A stretch of 45,770 nucleotides of DNA from an uncultured Acidimicrobiales bacterium (GTDB lineage Bacteria; Actinomycetota; Acidimicrobiia; Acidimicrobiales; SHLQ01): positions 1-45,770 of the forward strand of contig CALLQB010000014.1 in NCBI GenBank assembly GCA_938015295.1, in the 5' to 3' direction. Below, piece after piece: positions 16,223 through 25,180 of the stretch. Each line of letters begins with the position of its first letter. Position 1 is the first letter of the stretch. Made by a program: the position numbers and the translations under genes. Below the pieces are notes generated by a model that saw nothing but the letters and a program-made list of their open reading frames with translations, had not been told where the DNA came from and ran no database searches.

Positions 16223-17092
16223 ATGAGCGACGTGCCTTACACCAACGATCTCGAGACACTTCAGGAATGGGTCGGCCGGTCGGAGACCGTTGTCGAGCGG
16301 GTGTCGGCACAGTGGTGCCAGAAACTCGAAAACACTCTTGGCCGCGAGTCGGTACTCGCCGATGGCGACGCCTTGCCGCCGCTGTGGCATTTCATCATGC
16401 ATCTGGGTTCGGTCCCGATGGCTGGCATCGGCAGCGACGGCCACCCCAAACGTGGCAGGTTCCTTCCGCCGGTCGCCCTGCCGAGGCGGATGTGGGCCGG
16501 CGGCCGTTTCACGTTTGACGGTCAGATTTGCCTTGGTGATGAGGTCACCAAAACCTCAACCATCGACAAGATCGAAATGAAGACAGGGCGTTCGGGATCC
16601 TTGTGTTTTGTCACCGTCAAGCACGATCTCAGCGTTGGGGGAGAGTTGCGCATTTCCGAAGAGCAGGATCTGGTGTACCGCGAAGACCCCGACCCTGCAG
16701 CGTCGAAGCCGCAACCGAAGCCAGCCCCCACCGACGCCGACTTCAGCCAGGTGGTTACGCCCTCAGAGGTCATGCTGTTTCGTTATTCGGCGCTCACTTT
16801 CAATAGTCACCGAATCCACTATGACCGTACCTACGCTCGCGAAGTGGAGGGTTACGAAGCGCTGGTCTTTCAGGGTCCACTCACCGCGACGCTCTTGGCC
16901 GATCTGGCCACCGCCGAAACCGGCCAACCGATCGGGGCGTTCTCGTTTCGTGGGATGTCGCCGCTGTTCGACAGCGATCCCTTCACGATCTCTGGCAAGC
17001 GTGACGGTGACAGCGTCGAGCTGTGGGCGACGGCGCCCGGCGGCGGGCTCGCAATGCAGGCGCATGCCGAGCTAGCCACTCTCGAGAGCTGA
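16223..17092 (+). CDS. MaoC-like/FAS1-type dehydratase, mesaconyl-C4-CoA hydratase-like
   Basis: 289-aa double hot-dog protein. The N-terminal half (1-150) is the FAS1-like dehydratase domain (PLWHFIMHLG; LPRRMWAGGRFTF). The C-terminal half carries SALTFNSHRIHYDRTYA followed by EGYEALVFQGPLTATLL, the hydratase-2 type motif with the catalytic Asn/His region. Relatives hydrate mesaconyl-C4-CoA or other enoyl-CoAs. The ATG at 16223 is preceded by GAGG; the frame is open to 16169, inside element copy B, but that extension is not hot-dog sequence. It fits the CoA-thioester breakdown theme of the window. Confidence 0.85.
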   Translation: MSDVPYTNDLETLQEWVGRSETVVERVSAQWCQKLENTLGRESVLADGDALPPLWHFIMHLGSVPMAGIGSDGHPKRGRFLPPVALPRRMWAGGRFTFDGQICLGDEVTKTSTIDKIEMKTGRSGSLCFVTVKHDLSVGGELRISEEQDLVYREDPDPAASKPQPKPAPTDADFSQVVTPSEVMLFRYSALTFNSHRIHYDRTYAREVEGYEALVFQGPLTATLLADLATAETGQPIGAFSFRGMSPLFDSDPFTISGKRDGDSVELWATAPGGGLAMQAHAELATLES

Positions 17093-17138
17093 CAGACCAC
17101 CAACATCAGTACCCGGCATTAGCTGACCAGCGCGTCGG

Positions 17139-18263
17139 CTAGCGGTCGATATGAGCAGCCATTGCTGCGAGTCCTTCGTCGAGTCCTAGTCGGCCATAGC
17201 CGAGGCGAAAGCGATCGTCGATGCTTGGGGAGAGATCTGACCGGTAGATCGTTGATGGCAAAAGCAGAACGCCCGACTGTTCGACGAGGTCTCGAGTGAA
17301 GGTCTCGACATTGCCTGGACCGGTGTATTTGGGGAAACCCATGCACGAACCGTCGGGTCGCTGCCATTCGAAGCGGTCGGGATACTTGGCGAAGAAGGCA
17401 TCCCATTTGGGGAGGTTCTGGTCGACGATTGCACAGTTGCGCGCCAGTAGAGCGTCGCGGTTCTCGATGCCGATGATGGCGAGACGTTCGCTTGGACCCG
17501 AACTGCATATCGACAAGTAGTGCTTGAGTCGTTCCATCTTTTCGAGGACTTGACGGTCCTGGCTGACGATCCACCCGATGCGAAGCCCTGGCAGGCCGTA
17601 CGCTTTCGACATGACGTTCAGCGACAGGCCACGTTCGTAGACATCGGCGATGAGCGGGAGGTGTTCGGTGCCGGTGGCGCCAAGTCCGTTGAAAATCTCG
17701 TCGTGCAGTATGTACACCCCGTGATGCCGGCACAGCTCGACTAGCGCTTGGTATCGATCGAGCGGCAGGATCGCCCCGGTGGGATTGTGGGGGAAGTTGA
17801 TGGTGACCAGCCGAGTGTTCGGGCGGATCGCGGCGGCGACGCGATCGATGTCGAGCGACCAGTTGTCGTTGGCGTCGAGCGGCACTCCGGTTGCCTCACA
17901 GATCGCTGAAGGGAGTGTTTCGTGGCTCTGGTAGTTGGGCGTGACGACGATCGCATGGCTGGTTTCGTCGAGGATTACGTTGTTGGCCGCAAAGATGCCT
18001 TCGCTGGCACCAGCAAAACACAACACATTGTCGGCCGGCTGGTCGCTATGGGTTGCGGCGATCGCGGCCCGCAGGTCGGGTGCGCCCCACGTCTCGGTGT
18101 AGCCGAGCCACATGTCGTTGAATGCCTCTCGCTGCTCGGCTGAGGCATAGGCGAGTAGTTCGCCCATCGACATACTCTCGGCATCAGAGGCTGTCATGTG
18201 GTGTTCGGCAAGGAACTCCCACTTTGAGAAATGGGTTTCCAATCGGAAGTCGGGCAGCTGCAT
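17139..18263 (-). CDS. PLP-dependent aminotransferase, class I/II
   Basis: 374 aa, fold type I. The PLP lysine is K220 in NVMSKAYGLPGLRIGW; other PLP contacts are NFPHNPTG (N160), HDE (D188) and R228. The N-terminus (MQLPDFRLETHFSKWEF, SMGELLAYA) resembles the subgroup that includes capreomycidine synthase, but most members are uncharacterised transaminases or lyases. The ATG at 18263 is preferred to a TTG two codons earlier. It follows the DUF3179 gene on the same strand by 30 bp and may be co-transcribed with it. The amino donor and substrate are unknown. Confidence 0.85.
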   Translation of the reverse strand: MQLPDFRLETHFSKWEFLAEHHMTASDAESMSMGELLAYASAEQREAFNDMWLGYTETWGAPDLRAAIAATHSDQPADNVLCFAGASEGIFAANNVILDETSHAIVVTPNYQSHETLPSAICEATGVPLDANDNWSLDIDRVAAAIRPNTRLVTINFPHNPTGAILPLDRYQALVELCRHHGVYILHDEIFNGLGATGTEHLPLIADVYERGLSLNVMSKAYGLPGLRIGWIVSQDRQVLEKMERLKHYLSICSSGPSERLAIIGIENRDALLARNCAIVDQNLPKWDAFFAKYPDRFEWQRPDGSCMGFPKYTGPGNVETFTRDLVEQSGVLLLPSTIYRSDLSPSIDDRFRLGYGRLGLDEGLAAMAAHIDR

Positions 18264-18293
18264 GGACAACGAGCTTAGAGTCGCGTGGTGGCG

Positions 18294-19667
18294 CTATGAC
18301 ATGTAGACGTTGTCGGCTCCGAAGAATGCCTGCCACGCAAACCAGAATTCGTTGCGATGCACCACTACCTCGAGTTCTGTGCCAGCGAGTGGGCCATCGG
18401 TAGCTACGCCCAGCACGGTCCATGTCGAGCCGGTTTCGGCGTCGCTGAACGTGTCGTCTCCGGCTGGCGAGAAGGTCAGGGTCTGATTGTCGACGACGGG
18501 GTCGAGGGCGAGGCCTGTGCCGATGGACGCCGAGATGCCAATACGTTCCTGATCAAGTGCGTCGGAGGTACTGCCGCCCCAAAGAATCGCCACGGGGGCG
18601 CCACCCACGGTGTCGTTGATCGCTCGCTCGCTAGCGATGGCATCGAACGGGTAGGCCTTGGTCTCGCCGTTGAGATCAACACCGACCACTCGTGAGAGCG
18701 CTGGAAGACGGTCGTCGACATCGCCGTTGAAGAGGAAGGGTTGGGCCGATGACGAATAGCCGACGTAGGGGTTGCGCCCGTAGCGGCCGCGTCCGCCGCC
18801 GCTTTCGGCGGCAAGGGACGCGCCATCGGGAAAGTTCTCGGCGAATTGCGCGAACGACACGATCGAGGTCGGGATGATGTCGAGTTGGCTGCCTGCGAAT
18901 TGGCCAACAACGCCCTCGCCGGTGATCTGTTGCCACAGCGAGGTGGTTGCGTCGTCCCACATCACCAGATCGCTGTTGCGTAAAAGGCCCGAAACGCCGA
19001 ACCGAAGCACTTCGCCGTCGATTCGGCGGTCGAAGGTGAGCGCGGTGTTACACAGCGGGCAGAACGTGACAGCTACGGGCACATCGCCGATTGCGTCATT
19101 GACGATTTCGTGGCGGGTGAGAATTGAGAGGGGATAAAAGCGGGTCTCGCCGCCGAACTGCACCAGAGCTCCTGGTTCGTTGGGAGCGACCCATTCGCTG
19201 GCCAAGGCGACCGATTCGAAGACCGGCATGTCGATGGGGGGAATGCCGTCGCGCGGGTCTGAGCCGCCGAGGCCAGCGAGGAATTCGTCCCAATCGGCGA
19301 CGGTGCGGCGCGTCCAGTCGGTTGGCCACGCCAGCTGGGTCAGCACGCCTGGGCGGTTGTCGCCGGCGTCGGGATCGATGATCACTTCAGCTTCGTTCTC
19401 GCCGCTCGTCGCTCCGCCCGAGGTGTCGAACGGTCCTTCGAGCGCAGGTACGAAGGTAGTTGTTGGGCCGGGTAATGGTACCGGCGTTGCGCCGACAGAT
19501 TCACTCTCGGCCCCGGTGTCGGTGTCGTCGTCTGACGTTGTACCGGCATCCGCCGATTCTGCCGACGTGGCGTCTGGAGCATTTGTTTGAGTACCCGCTG
19601 AACCGCTGCTGCAGGCGGCCGCGAAGAGTGCCAGCGCAACAACGATGAACCACATTCGAGAAGTCAT
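18294..19667 (-). CDS. DUF3179-domain lipoprotein
   Basis: 457 aa. A lipoprotein signal peptide ends with the lipobox LFAAAC (C19), followed by a ~60-residue Ser/Thr/Asp-rich linker. The rest is DUF3179: VPVAVTFCPLCNTALTFDR, then FGVSGLLRNSDLVMWD, then the second half ending NEFWFAWQAFFGADNVY. The CPLCN motif is the hallmark and may bind a metal or take part in redox chemistry; the family has no established function. The protein should be anchored on the outer face of the cytoplasmic membrane. ATG start at 19667. It is divergent from the NmrA-like gene (112-bp gap). Confidence 0.88.
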   Translation of the reverse strand: MTSRMWFIVVALALFAAACSSGSAGTQTNAPDATSAESADAGTTSDDDTDTGAESESVGATPVPLPGPTTTFVPALEGPFDTSGGATSGENEAEVIIDPDAGDNRPGVLTQLAWPTDWTRRTVADWDEFLAGLGGSDPRDGIPPIDMPVFESVALASEWVAPNEPGALVQFGGETRFYPLSILTRHEIVNDAIGDVPVAVTFCPLCNTALTFDRRIDGEVLRFGVSGLLRNSDLVMWDDATTSLWQQITGEGVVGQFAGSQLDIIPTSIVSFAQFAENFPDGASLAAESGGGRGRYGRNPYVGYSSSAQPFLFNGDVDDRLPALSRVVGVDLNGETKAYPFDAIASERAINDTVGGAPVAILWGGSTSDALDQERIGISASIGTGLALDPVVDNQTLTFSPAGDDTFSDAETGSTWTVLGVATDGPLAGTELEVVVHRNEFWFAWQAFFGADNVYMS

Positions 19668-19779
19668 ACAGGCGGAACCCGCAACAGCATCAGCGCATTC
19701 CGCATTGGTGTTTGGTGTCTCCCAGAGCGACTAGCCTTCCTCGTTGTTTCTACTTTCTTCACCGGTCGGGAGACCACAC

Positions 19780-20781
19780 ATGAGTAAGCCTGTTGTCCTT
19801 ATTACGTCTGCCACGGGTCGTATTGGCAAGGAACTCATCGCCAGGCTTGGTGGTGGTGACGTCGAGAAGCAGTTCGTGGTGCGAGCTTGTGCGTTTAGTC
19901 CGGGCCGCGAGGACGAGTTGCTGGCGCTTGGCGCCGACGAGGTGGTGCACTTTGACCTCAATGAGGCCGCGACATGGCCGGCAGCGCTCGACGGCGTGAC
20001 CGCGGTGTATTCGGCCTCGCTCGATCCAATGCTTGAGGGCCACTTGGCCTTCTGCCAGGAACTGGGTCGACGCAAGGACGTCATCGAACACGTCGTGCGG
20101 GTGAGCTGCATGGGCGCCGATACCAACACTGCTTCTTACGACGCCGACAAACACTCCTCGCGAGCTGGTGCGGGCATTCCACTCATGCTGCAGCACTACT
20201 GGTGGGGCGAGAAGGCGCTCATCGACGAAGGGTTGTCTGTCACGGTGCTGCGCAACAACTTCTTTATGAACCATCTCCTTAAGACCGACTGCGACAACAT
20301 CGCGGAGGAAGGTTGGTTCAGTAACCCGCTGGGCTCGGCGCGTAACTCATTTGTAGCGACACGAGATATCGCCGAGGCGGCAGCTGTGGTGCTTACCGAG
20401 GGGCCGGCCAAACACGCCGATAAGTTCTACGACCTCACTGGCCCAGAGCCACAGACGATGGCCGAAATCGCCACCGACCTCGGTGCTGCAATGGGCAAGA
20501 ACCTGGAGTACCGGCCGCAGACGCTCGAAGACTTCGAAGCCGACTTTGGTGCAACCCGTGCCGAGTTCTTCGAGTACCTCTCGAACGGTTTCTATTGCCG
20601 GTGCAGCCCTGACTTCTACAACTTGACCGGCCACAAGCCAACGTCGTACGCCGACTACCTGACCACAGCAGGCGCGTCGGGCGAAACCGGTCTCGACGAA
20701 CTTTGGCAGGGAAACCTGTGGAAGAAGGGCGAAGACGCTATGAAGGCCGCCGCCGCACTCACCAATGACGACGCCGGGTAA
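19780..20781 (+). CDS. NmrA-like NAD(P)-binding protein
   Basis: 333 aa. The N-terminal Rossmann motif ITSATGRIGKELIARL and the general plan (VVRVSCMGAD, then LRNNFFMNHLL, then FVATRDIAEAAAVVL, then DLTGPEPQTMAEIA) are those of atypical SDRs of the NmrA/quinone-reductase-2 type. Such proteins are NAD(P)-linked reductases or redox sensors. The active-site Tyr-Lys pair of classical SDRs is not evident. The ATG at 19780 has GGGAGA eight bases upstream; a frame open to 19744 adds nothing recognisable. It is convergent with the nitroreductase. Confidence 0.82.
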   Translation: MSKPVVLITSATGRIGKELIARLGGGDVEKQFVVRACAFSPGREDELLALGADEVVHFDLNEAATWPAALDGVTAVYSASLDPMLEGHLAFCQELGRRKDVIEHVVRVSCMGADTNTASYDADKHSSRAGAGIPLMLQHYWWGEKALIDEGLSVTVLRNNFFMNHLLKTDCDNIAEEGWFSNPLGSARNSFVATRDIAEAAAVVLTEGPAKHADKFYDLTGPEPQTMAEIATDLGAAMGKNLEYRPQTLEDFEADFGATRAEFFEYLSNGFYCRCSPDFYNLTGHKPTSYADYLTTAGASGETGLDELWQGNLWKKGEDAMKAAAALTNDDAG

Positions 20782-20819
20782 ACCCTTGTGCGCTTTGGCT
20801 GCGAGCGACTGTTGGCCCT

Positions 20820-21452
20820 TCAGTCGTCATAGGTCGGCGGGTAGGTGCGTAGATCGCCCTGCCAACCATCGCGGTGCACGACTTTGTCGTATGGCAGACG
20901 CTTGAGCGGGCCGAAGTTTCGGTCGGGCCACCCCAGGGGGATCATGCAGCCGATATGCACGTCCTCGGGAATGCCGAGTGTTTCGCGAATAACCGGTTCT
21001 GCAGTGCCCTGGAAGGTCGTGAAGACCGTGCCGAGGCCGAGAGCACGAGCAGCGACAATGAGGTTCTGGGCGGCAGGGTAGATCGACGACCAGACAAACG
21101 ATTCGCGTGGCGATTCGTAGGGGTAGACGGCTTTGCCGCACACAAAGATGAGGACCGGGCAGGTCTTGAGTGTCTCGACGAGGTGTTCGGTGCCGTCGAG
21201 CATCAACCGATGCATGCGGTCGGGGCGTTCCATCGCTGCGACGCGGTGGGCCATCACTGTTTCGACTGCCTCGCCGATAACCCGCTTCTTCTCTGGATTG
21301 GTAACCACGACGAAGTCGCGGCCCTGCGAGTTGCCGGGACTGGGTGCCCACGTTGCGGCGGTGACGACCTGTTCGATGAGGTCGTCGTCGACCGGGTCGG
21401 GTTTGAGATACCGGATCGCCCGGCAGGTGCTCATTGCTTCAAAGACATCCAT
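20820..21452 (-). CDS. Nitroreductase-family flavoprotein (1 of 3)
   Basis: 210-aa FMN-dependent nitroreductase fold: STCRAIRYLKPDPVDDD at the N-terminus (FMN-phosphate arginines), WAPSPGNSQGRDFVVV, and GLGTVFTTF in the C-terminal half. Members reduce nitro groups, quinones or enones with NAD(P)H. It resembles the proteins at 28175 and 44714, so three family members lie in this window. It is downstream of the SDR at 21560 on the same strand; the gap holds a 15-bp tandem repeat. ATG start at 21452. Confidence 0.85.
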   Translation of the reverse strand: MDVFEAMSTCRAIRYLKPDPVDDDLIEQVVTAATWAPSPGNSQGRDFVVVTNPEKKRVIGEAVETVMAHRVAAMERPDRMHRLMLDGTEHLVETLKTCPVLIFVCGKAVYPYESPRESFVWSSIYPAAQNLIVAARALGLGTVFTTFQGTAEPVIRETLGIPEDVHIGCMIPLGWPDRNFGPLKRLPYDKVVHRDGWQGDLRTYPPTYDD

Positions 21453-21505
21453 GAGACAGGTGCTTTCGTTGAAGAGGCTAGAGGTGGAGAGTGAGGTGAA
21501 GAGTT

Positions 21506-21565
21506 GGCAACTGTGTAGGCGGTAACTGCCTAGGTGGCAACTGCCTAGGCGGCAACTGTTTAGGC
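21506..21565. repeat. 15-bp tandem repeat, four units, spanning an SDR stop codon
   Basis: Units: GGCAACTGTGTAGGC, GGTAACTGCCTAGGT, GGCAACTGCCTAGGC and GGCAACTGTTTAGGC. The last unit contains the minus-strand TAA of the SDR gene. In the SDR frame two of the other three units carry TAG, so the gene is followed by a series of back-up stops. It looks like local duplication of the gene's 3' end. Confidence 0.8.
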
Positions 21566-22330
21566 GGTAGAGCCACCGTCGATGACGAGCACGTGGCCGG
21601 AGACGAATGCCGAAAGGTCTGAGGCAAAAAAGAGGACGCCCCGCGCGATGTGGTCGGGCCGTCCGCCGATGCCGAGCGGGTTTGCCGAAATCCGCTTTTC
21701 GATATCGAGCCCGCCAGCTTTGAGCGGCGCCATTTGGTCTTGCACTCCGGGCGTGTCGATGATGCCGGGAGCGATGGCGTTGACCCTGATGCCTTTGGGT
21801 CCGAGCTCGTTTGCGTGGGCGCGGGTAAGGGCGATAACCGCACCTTTCGAAGCTGAGTAGGCCGAAATATTTGCGCCGCCGCCCAGGCCGGCGATCGAGG
21901 CCATGTTGACGATTGTGCCACCGTTGGGCATGCGGTCGGCGGCATCTCGGGTTGCACTGAACTGGGCCCGGACGTTGACGTCGAGCATGCGGTGGACGAA
22001 CTCGTCGGTGACGTCGGCGACCGGCCCGGTGGTGGGGTAGATGCCCGCGTTGTTCACCAGAATGTCGAGGCCCGCTTCGCCAGCCGCTAGGTCGACCGCG
22101 TTGCTGAGCTCTTTTGCGGCGGTGATGTCGCAGGAGACGAAAGCGGCGTTGATCGACGAGGCGAAGTCCGCTGCGGCAGGGTCGAAGTCGGCCACGGTCA
22201 CCGTTGCGCCAGCTTCAGCGAGTCGCGATGCGACGGCAGCGCCGATACCTTTCCCGCCGCCGGTGACCAGGGCTCGCTTGCCGGAGAGATCGATGAGATC
22301 GGTCAGTGACGTGGAGAGTTGCGCGGTCAT
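21560..22330 (-). CDS. Short-chain dehydrogenase/reductase
   Basis: 256-aa classical SDR. Cofactor motif VTGGGKGIGAAVA, NNAG motif (LVNNAGIYPTTG), catalytic Ser in VNMASIAGLGG and YxxxK in SAYSASKGAVIAL, then RVNAIAPGIIDTPG. D49 in ADFDP after strand 2 suggests NAD preference. The stop codon lies within the 15-bp tandem repeat. The ATG at 22330 overlaps the start region of the divergent small gene. It probably acts on a hydroxyacyl-CoA or alcohol; no specific substrate is indicated. Confidence 0.88.
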   Translation of the reverse strand: MTAQLSTSLTDLIDLSGKRALVTGGGKGIGAAVASRLAEAGATVTVADFDPAAADFASSINAAFVSCDITAAKELSNAVDLAAGEAGLDILVNNAGIYPTTGPVADVTDEFVHRMLDVNVRAQFSATRDAADRMPNGGTIVNMASIAGLGGGANISAYSASKGAVIALTRAHANELGPKGIRVNAIAPGIIDTPGVQDQMAPLKAGGLDIEKRISANPLGIGGRPDHIARGVLFFASDLSAFVSGHVLVIDGGSTA

Positions 22331-22781
22331 GGAGGGAACCTATTCGGCCGAGGCAATGCGGGCAAGAACGCCGGACTCGGAACCTGATTCGTTTGACGCG
22401 ATCGTCACGGAGATGCGAGCGAAGCGGTCAGATGAGATGATCGAGGTGCTCTACAAGCAACTGTTCGCTCTACCGGAATGGTTCTTTATCTGCGATCCCT
22501 ACGAAGAGCGTGCCCCTGCGCAGTGGGTTTTTCCCGATGTGGCCGATGGATCGCCGGCCGTGCTGGCTTTCACCAGCCGAGAGCGTGCGACCCGGGCCGC
22601 TGTGGAGCTAGGTCTGTATGATCCGGGAGCCGAGATTCCGCTCATGCCGGCGCCGGTTGACGCAGCTGTCGGCTGGATCACCAGCTCCGACTTCCACAAC
22701 GAGTGGTTGAATTTCAACCAGACTCGTAACGACTTTCCCCTCTACGTCGACGATGTGACCAACCTCTTCAACCTGGCATAA
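22329..22781 (+). CDS. Hypothetical protein, possibly SseB-like
   Basis: 150 aa from the ATG at 22329, which overlaps the divergent SDR start by two bases; an ATG at 22356 would avoid the overlap and follows GAGG closely. I cannot settle the start. The body (EVLYKQLFALPEWFFICDPYE, then VFPDVADGSPAVLAFTSRERATRAA, then FHNEWLNFNQTRNDFPLYVDDV) is a soluble alpha/beta protein. The 'P-x-x-F-x-S-x-x-R-A' stretch recalls SseB N-terminal domains, but similarity is weak. No catalytic motif. A short hairpin follows the stop. Confidence 0.6.
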   Translation: MEGTYSAEAMRARTPDSEPDSFDAIVTEMRAKRSDEMIEVLYKQLFALPEWFFICDPYEERAPAQWVFPDVADGSPAVLAFTSRERATRAAVELGLYDPGAEIPLMPAPVDAAVGWITSSDFHNEWLNFNQTRNDFPLYVDDVTNLFNLA

Positions 22782-22794
22782 CTCGTAGCATCCC

Positions 22795-22813
22795 GGGCTG
22801 CGTAGCCCGTTTG
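22795..22813 (+). terminator. Short hairpin after the hypothetical gene
   Basis: CGGGCT (22795-22800) pairs perfectly with AGCCCG (22805-22810) around a GCGT loop, followed by TTT only. The position, 13 bp after the stop at 22781, fits a terminator, but the T-tract is too short for a confident intrinsic terminator. Confidence 0.35.
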
Positions 22814-22916
22814 CGGTGCGGTTGTGGCTGGCGCTCGGCAAAAGCAGACGCCGTGAGAGCCATACAACTTCGAGATCATCCTGGTAGCTAACCCTGGGCG
22901 ACGCTAGAAACAGCTG

Positions 22917-23849
22917 ATGGACACTCGACACATCGGCAAGCTGCAGGTTTCGCTACTCGGGCTCGGTTGCAACAACTTCGGCGGCAAGCTCGATCAGGCC
23001 GCGACTACTGCGGTTGTCGACGCAGCGCTGGGCAGCGGCATCAACTACTTCGACACGGCCGATTCCTACGGCGATTCCGAACTCGTACTCGGCCAAGCGC
23101 TGGTGGGTCGGAGAGACGAGGCGGTTATCGCTACCAAGTTTCGGTTCGACCTGGCAGACGGCGGCGAGCCGGCGACGGGTGTCGAGTGGGTGACAACGGC
23201 GGCCGAGCGGAGTTTGGCTCGGTTGGGTGTTGACGAGATCGATCACTTTCAGCTGCACAAGCCGTATCCCGGGGTTCCCATTGTCGAGACTCTTGGAGCT
23301 TTGCAGGGGCTCATCGATGCTGGCAAGGTGCGCGAGATTGGTTGCAGTAACTTTTCGGCCGAGCAGCTCGACGAGATGGCGGACGTCGCCACCGACAACG
23401 GCCTTACGCCGTTCGCAACCGTGCAGAACCGCTACAGCGTGCTCACCCGCGGTCCCGAATCCGACGGAGTGCTCGATGCATGCGAGCGGCACGGCGTTGG
23501 CTTTGTGCCGTATTTCCCCTTGGAGTCGGGTCTCCTCACCGGGAAGTACCGGAAGGGTATGGGCCTGCCCGATGGCTCGCGGCTTCAGGAGTGGTCCGAT
23601 CTGCCTCACGGAGCGCTGTTCCTCACCGAGGCGATGTTTGACGCGATGGAACTCCTGCTCGACTACGCCGAGTCTCAAGATCGCACGATTCTCGAACTCG
23701 GGCTGTCGTGGTTGGCAGGGCGGTCGCAGGTGCCCTCGATCATCGCCGGAGCGACCACCCCCGAGCAGGTGGTAGCGAACGTCGCGGCCTGTGCGTGGCA
23801 ATTCGGCGACGCCGAGCTCGCTGCGATCGAACAACTTCGGCCTGCGTGA
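22917..23849 (+). CDS. Aldo/keto reductase
   Basis: 310-aa AKR barrel. N-terminal LGLGCNNFGGKLD, the catalytic Asp and Tyr in NYFDTADSYGDSELVLG, the Lys in VIATKFRF, and the His in DHFQLHKPYP complete the tetrad. GCSNFSAEQLDEM and PSIIAGATTPEQVVANV are the later cofactor-binding stretches. The family reduces aldehydes and ketones with NADPH. The ATG at 22917 has only a weak ribosome-binding site. It stands alone between the hypothetical gene and the P450 gene; no substrate clue. Confidence 0.88.
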   Translation: MDTRHIGKLQVSLLGLGCNNFGGKLDQAATTAVVDAALGSGINYFDTADSYGDSELVLGQALVGRRDEAVIATKFRFDLADGGEPATGVEWVTTAAERSLARLGVDEIDHFQLHKPYPGVPIVETLGALQGLIDAGKVREIGCSNFSAEQLDEMADVATDNGLTPFATVQNRYSVLTRGPESDGVLDACERHGVGFVPYFPLESGLLTGKYRKGMGLPDGSRLQEWSDLPHGALFLTEAMFDAMELLLDYAESQDRTILELGLSWLAGRSQVPSIIAGATTPEQVVANVAACAWQFGDAELAAIEQLRPA

Positions 23850-23976
23850 CGGAATGAACCGCTGGTTCGTTGTCTTCGCTTCGAGGACCGAAAGTTGCGC
23901 TTGCGTGGTGTCAAAAGTACGTTCCGTTCGGAAGTTGCCTCGACCGTCGGTGGCTTCGTTGCGGGGGCCTACGCAC

Positions 23977-25176
23977 ATGAGTGACTTTGATTTCTTTTCC
24001 GAGAAGTTCCGCACCGACCCGCATGCCGAGTACGACCGCATGCGAAATGAGTGCCCGGTGGCTCATTCGACCGAGCCGTACGACTGGTATGCGGTGACGC
24101 GCGAAGTCGATGTGAAACAGATGATTCGCAAGCCCAAGTTGTGGTCGAGCAAACATGGGCCGGGTCTGGCCTTTGCGGGCGGCAGTGTTCTGGTGAGTGT
24201 CGATCCACCACAGCACACGTCCGACCGCCGCCTCGTGCAGGAAGCGTTTAATGCCGAGACGTTGACGGCGCTCGAGCCCGATATTCGCCAGCTGATCAGC
24301 GACGAGATCGACAGCTTTGTGCAGCGGGGCGAGGGTGACCTGCAAGAGCTGCTCGGTATGCCTGTGCCGTTAATCGTCATCGCTTGGCTACTCGGTCTCG
24401 ACGAGAACTATTGCCGCGAGATTCGGCCGCGGGCCGACAGTGTCATCGCCCGTCATGCCGACGCTCAGTCAGCTGACCCGGGCAACCGTGACCCCGACCG
24501 GGCCGACGAGATGGTCTACTTCGCCGAAATGATCGCCAAACGGCGGCAGATGATTGTCGATGGCGAAGATCTGCCCGACGACACGCTCACTGCGCTCATT
24601 ACTGCCGAACTCGATGGTCGGGTGCTCACCGATACCGACGTTCTCGGCTTCATGGGTTTCCTCTTCATCGCTGGTAGCCAGACCACAACGCAGATGATCG
24701 GCAACATGGTGTGGCGTCTGCTGCAAAACCCCGAGCAGATGGCGTTGGTGCAGAACGACCGAAGCCTCATCCCGAGCGTTGTGGAAGAGAGCTTGCGTTA
24801 CGACTCGCCGGTGCATGGCCTGTTTCGCACGAACAACGAAGAGACCGAGATCGACGGGGTAAAACTTCCCGTCGATTCGAAGGTGATGTGTTCGTTCTTC
24901 GCCGCGAATATGGACCCCGAAGCGTGGGACGATCCGCACAAGTTCGACATCACCCGCGACCTCGATTCGTTGAAGAAACATTGGGCGTTCGGCAAGGGCA
25001 TCCACCTTTGTATGGGTGCGCCGCTGAGTCGTATCGAAGGTGCGGTCGCCCTCGAGCTGATTCTCGATCGTCTGCCCAATCTGCGGTTGACCGGTGAGCC
25101 GACGATGATTTCGGCGCCGGTGTTACATGGGGTCGAAACATTGCCCGTCGCCTGGGATGTTCCGGTGGGCAAGTAG
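23977..25176 (+). CDS. Cytochrome P450
   Basis: 399 aa, complete. I-helix AGSQTT (232-237) with the oxygen-activating acid/alcohol pair replaced by S-Q-T-T, K-helix ESLR (271-274) and haem-ligand loop FGKGIHLCMG with C345. This is a soluble class I bacterial P450 that hydroxylates a small or lipid-like substrate with electrons from ferredoxin, none of which is encoded nearby. The ATG at 23977 gives a normal N-terminus; an open frame to 23791 overlaps the AKR gene and is not P450-like. The next gene starts 4 bp after the stop, so they are translationally coupled. Confidence 0.93.
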   Translation: MSDFDFFSEKFRTDPHAEYDRMRNECPVAHSTEPYDWYAVTREVDVKQMIRKPKLWSSKHGPGLAFAGGSVLVSVDPPQHTSDRRLVQEAFNAETLTALEPDIRQLISDEIDSFVQRGEGDLQELLGMPVPLIVIAWLLGLDENYCREIRPRADSVIARHADAQSADPGNRDPDRADEMVYFAEMIAKRRQMIVDGEDLPDDTLTALITAELDGRVLTDTDVLGFMGFLFIAGSQTTTQMIGNMVWRLLQNPEQMALVQNDRSLIPSVVEESLRYDSPVHGLFRTNNEETEIDGVKLPVDSKVMCSFFAANMDPEAWDDPHKFDITRDLDSLKKHWAFGKGIHLCMGAPLSRIEGAVALELILDRLPNLRLTGEPTMISAPVLHGVETLPVAWDVPVGK

Positions 25177-25180
25177 AGCT

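Noticed and set aside
21506..21565. Tandem repeat as a CRISPR array
   Set aside because: Units abut with no spacers. The same holds for 43500-43589, and no cas gene is present.
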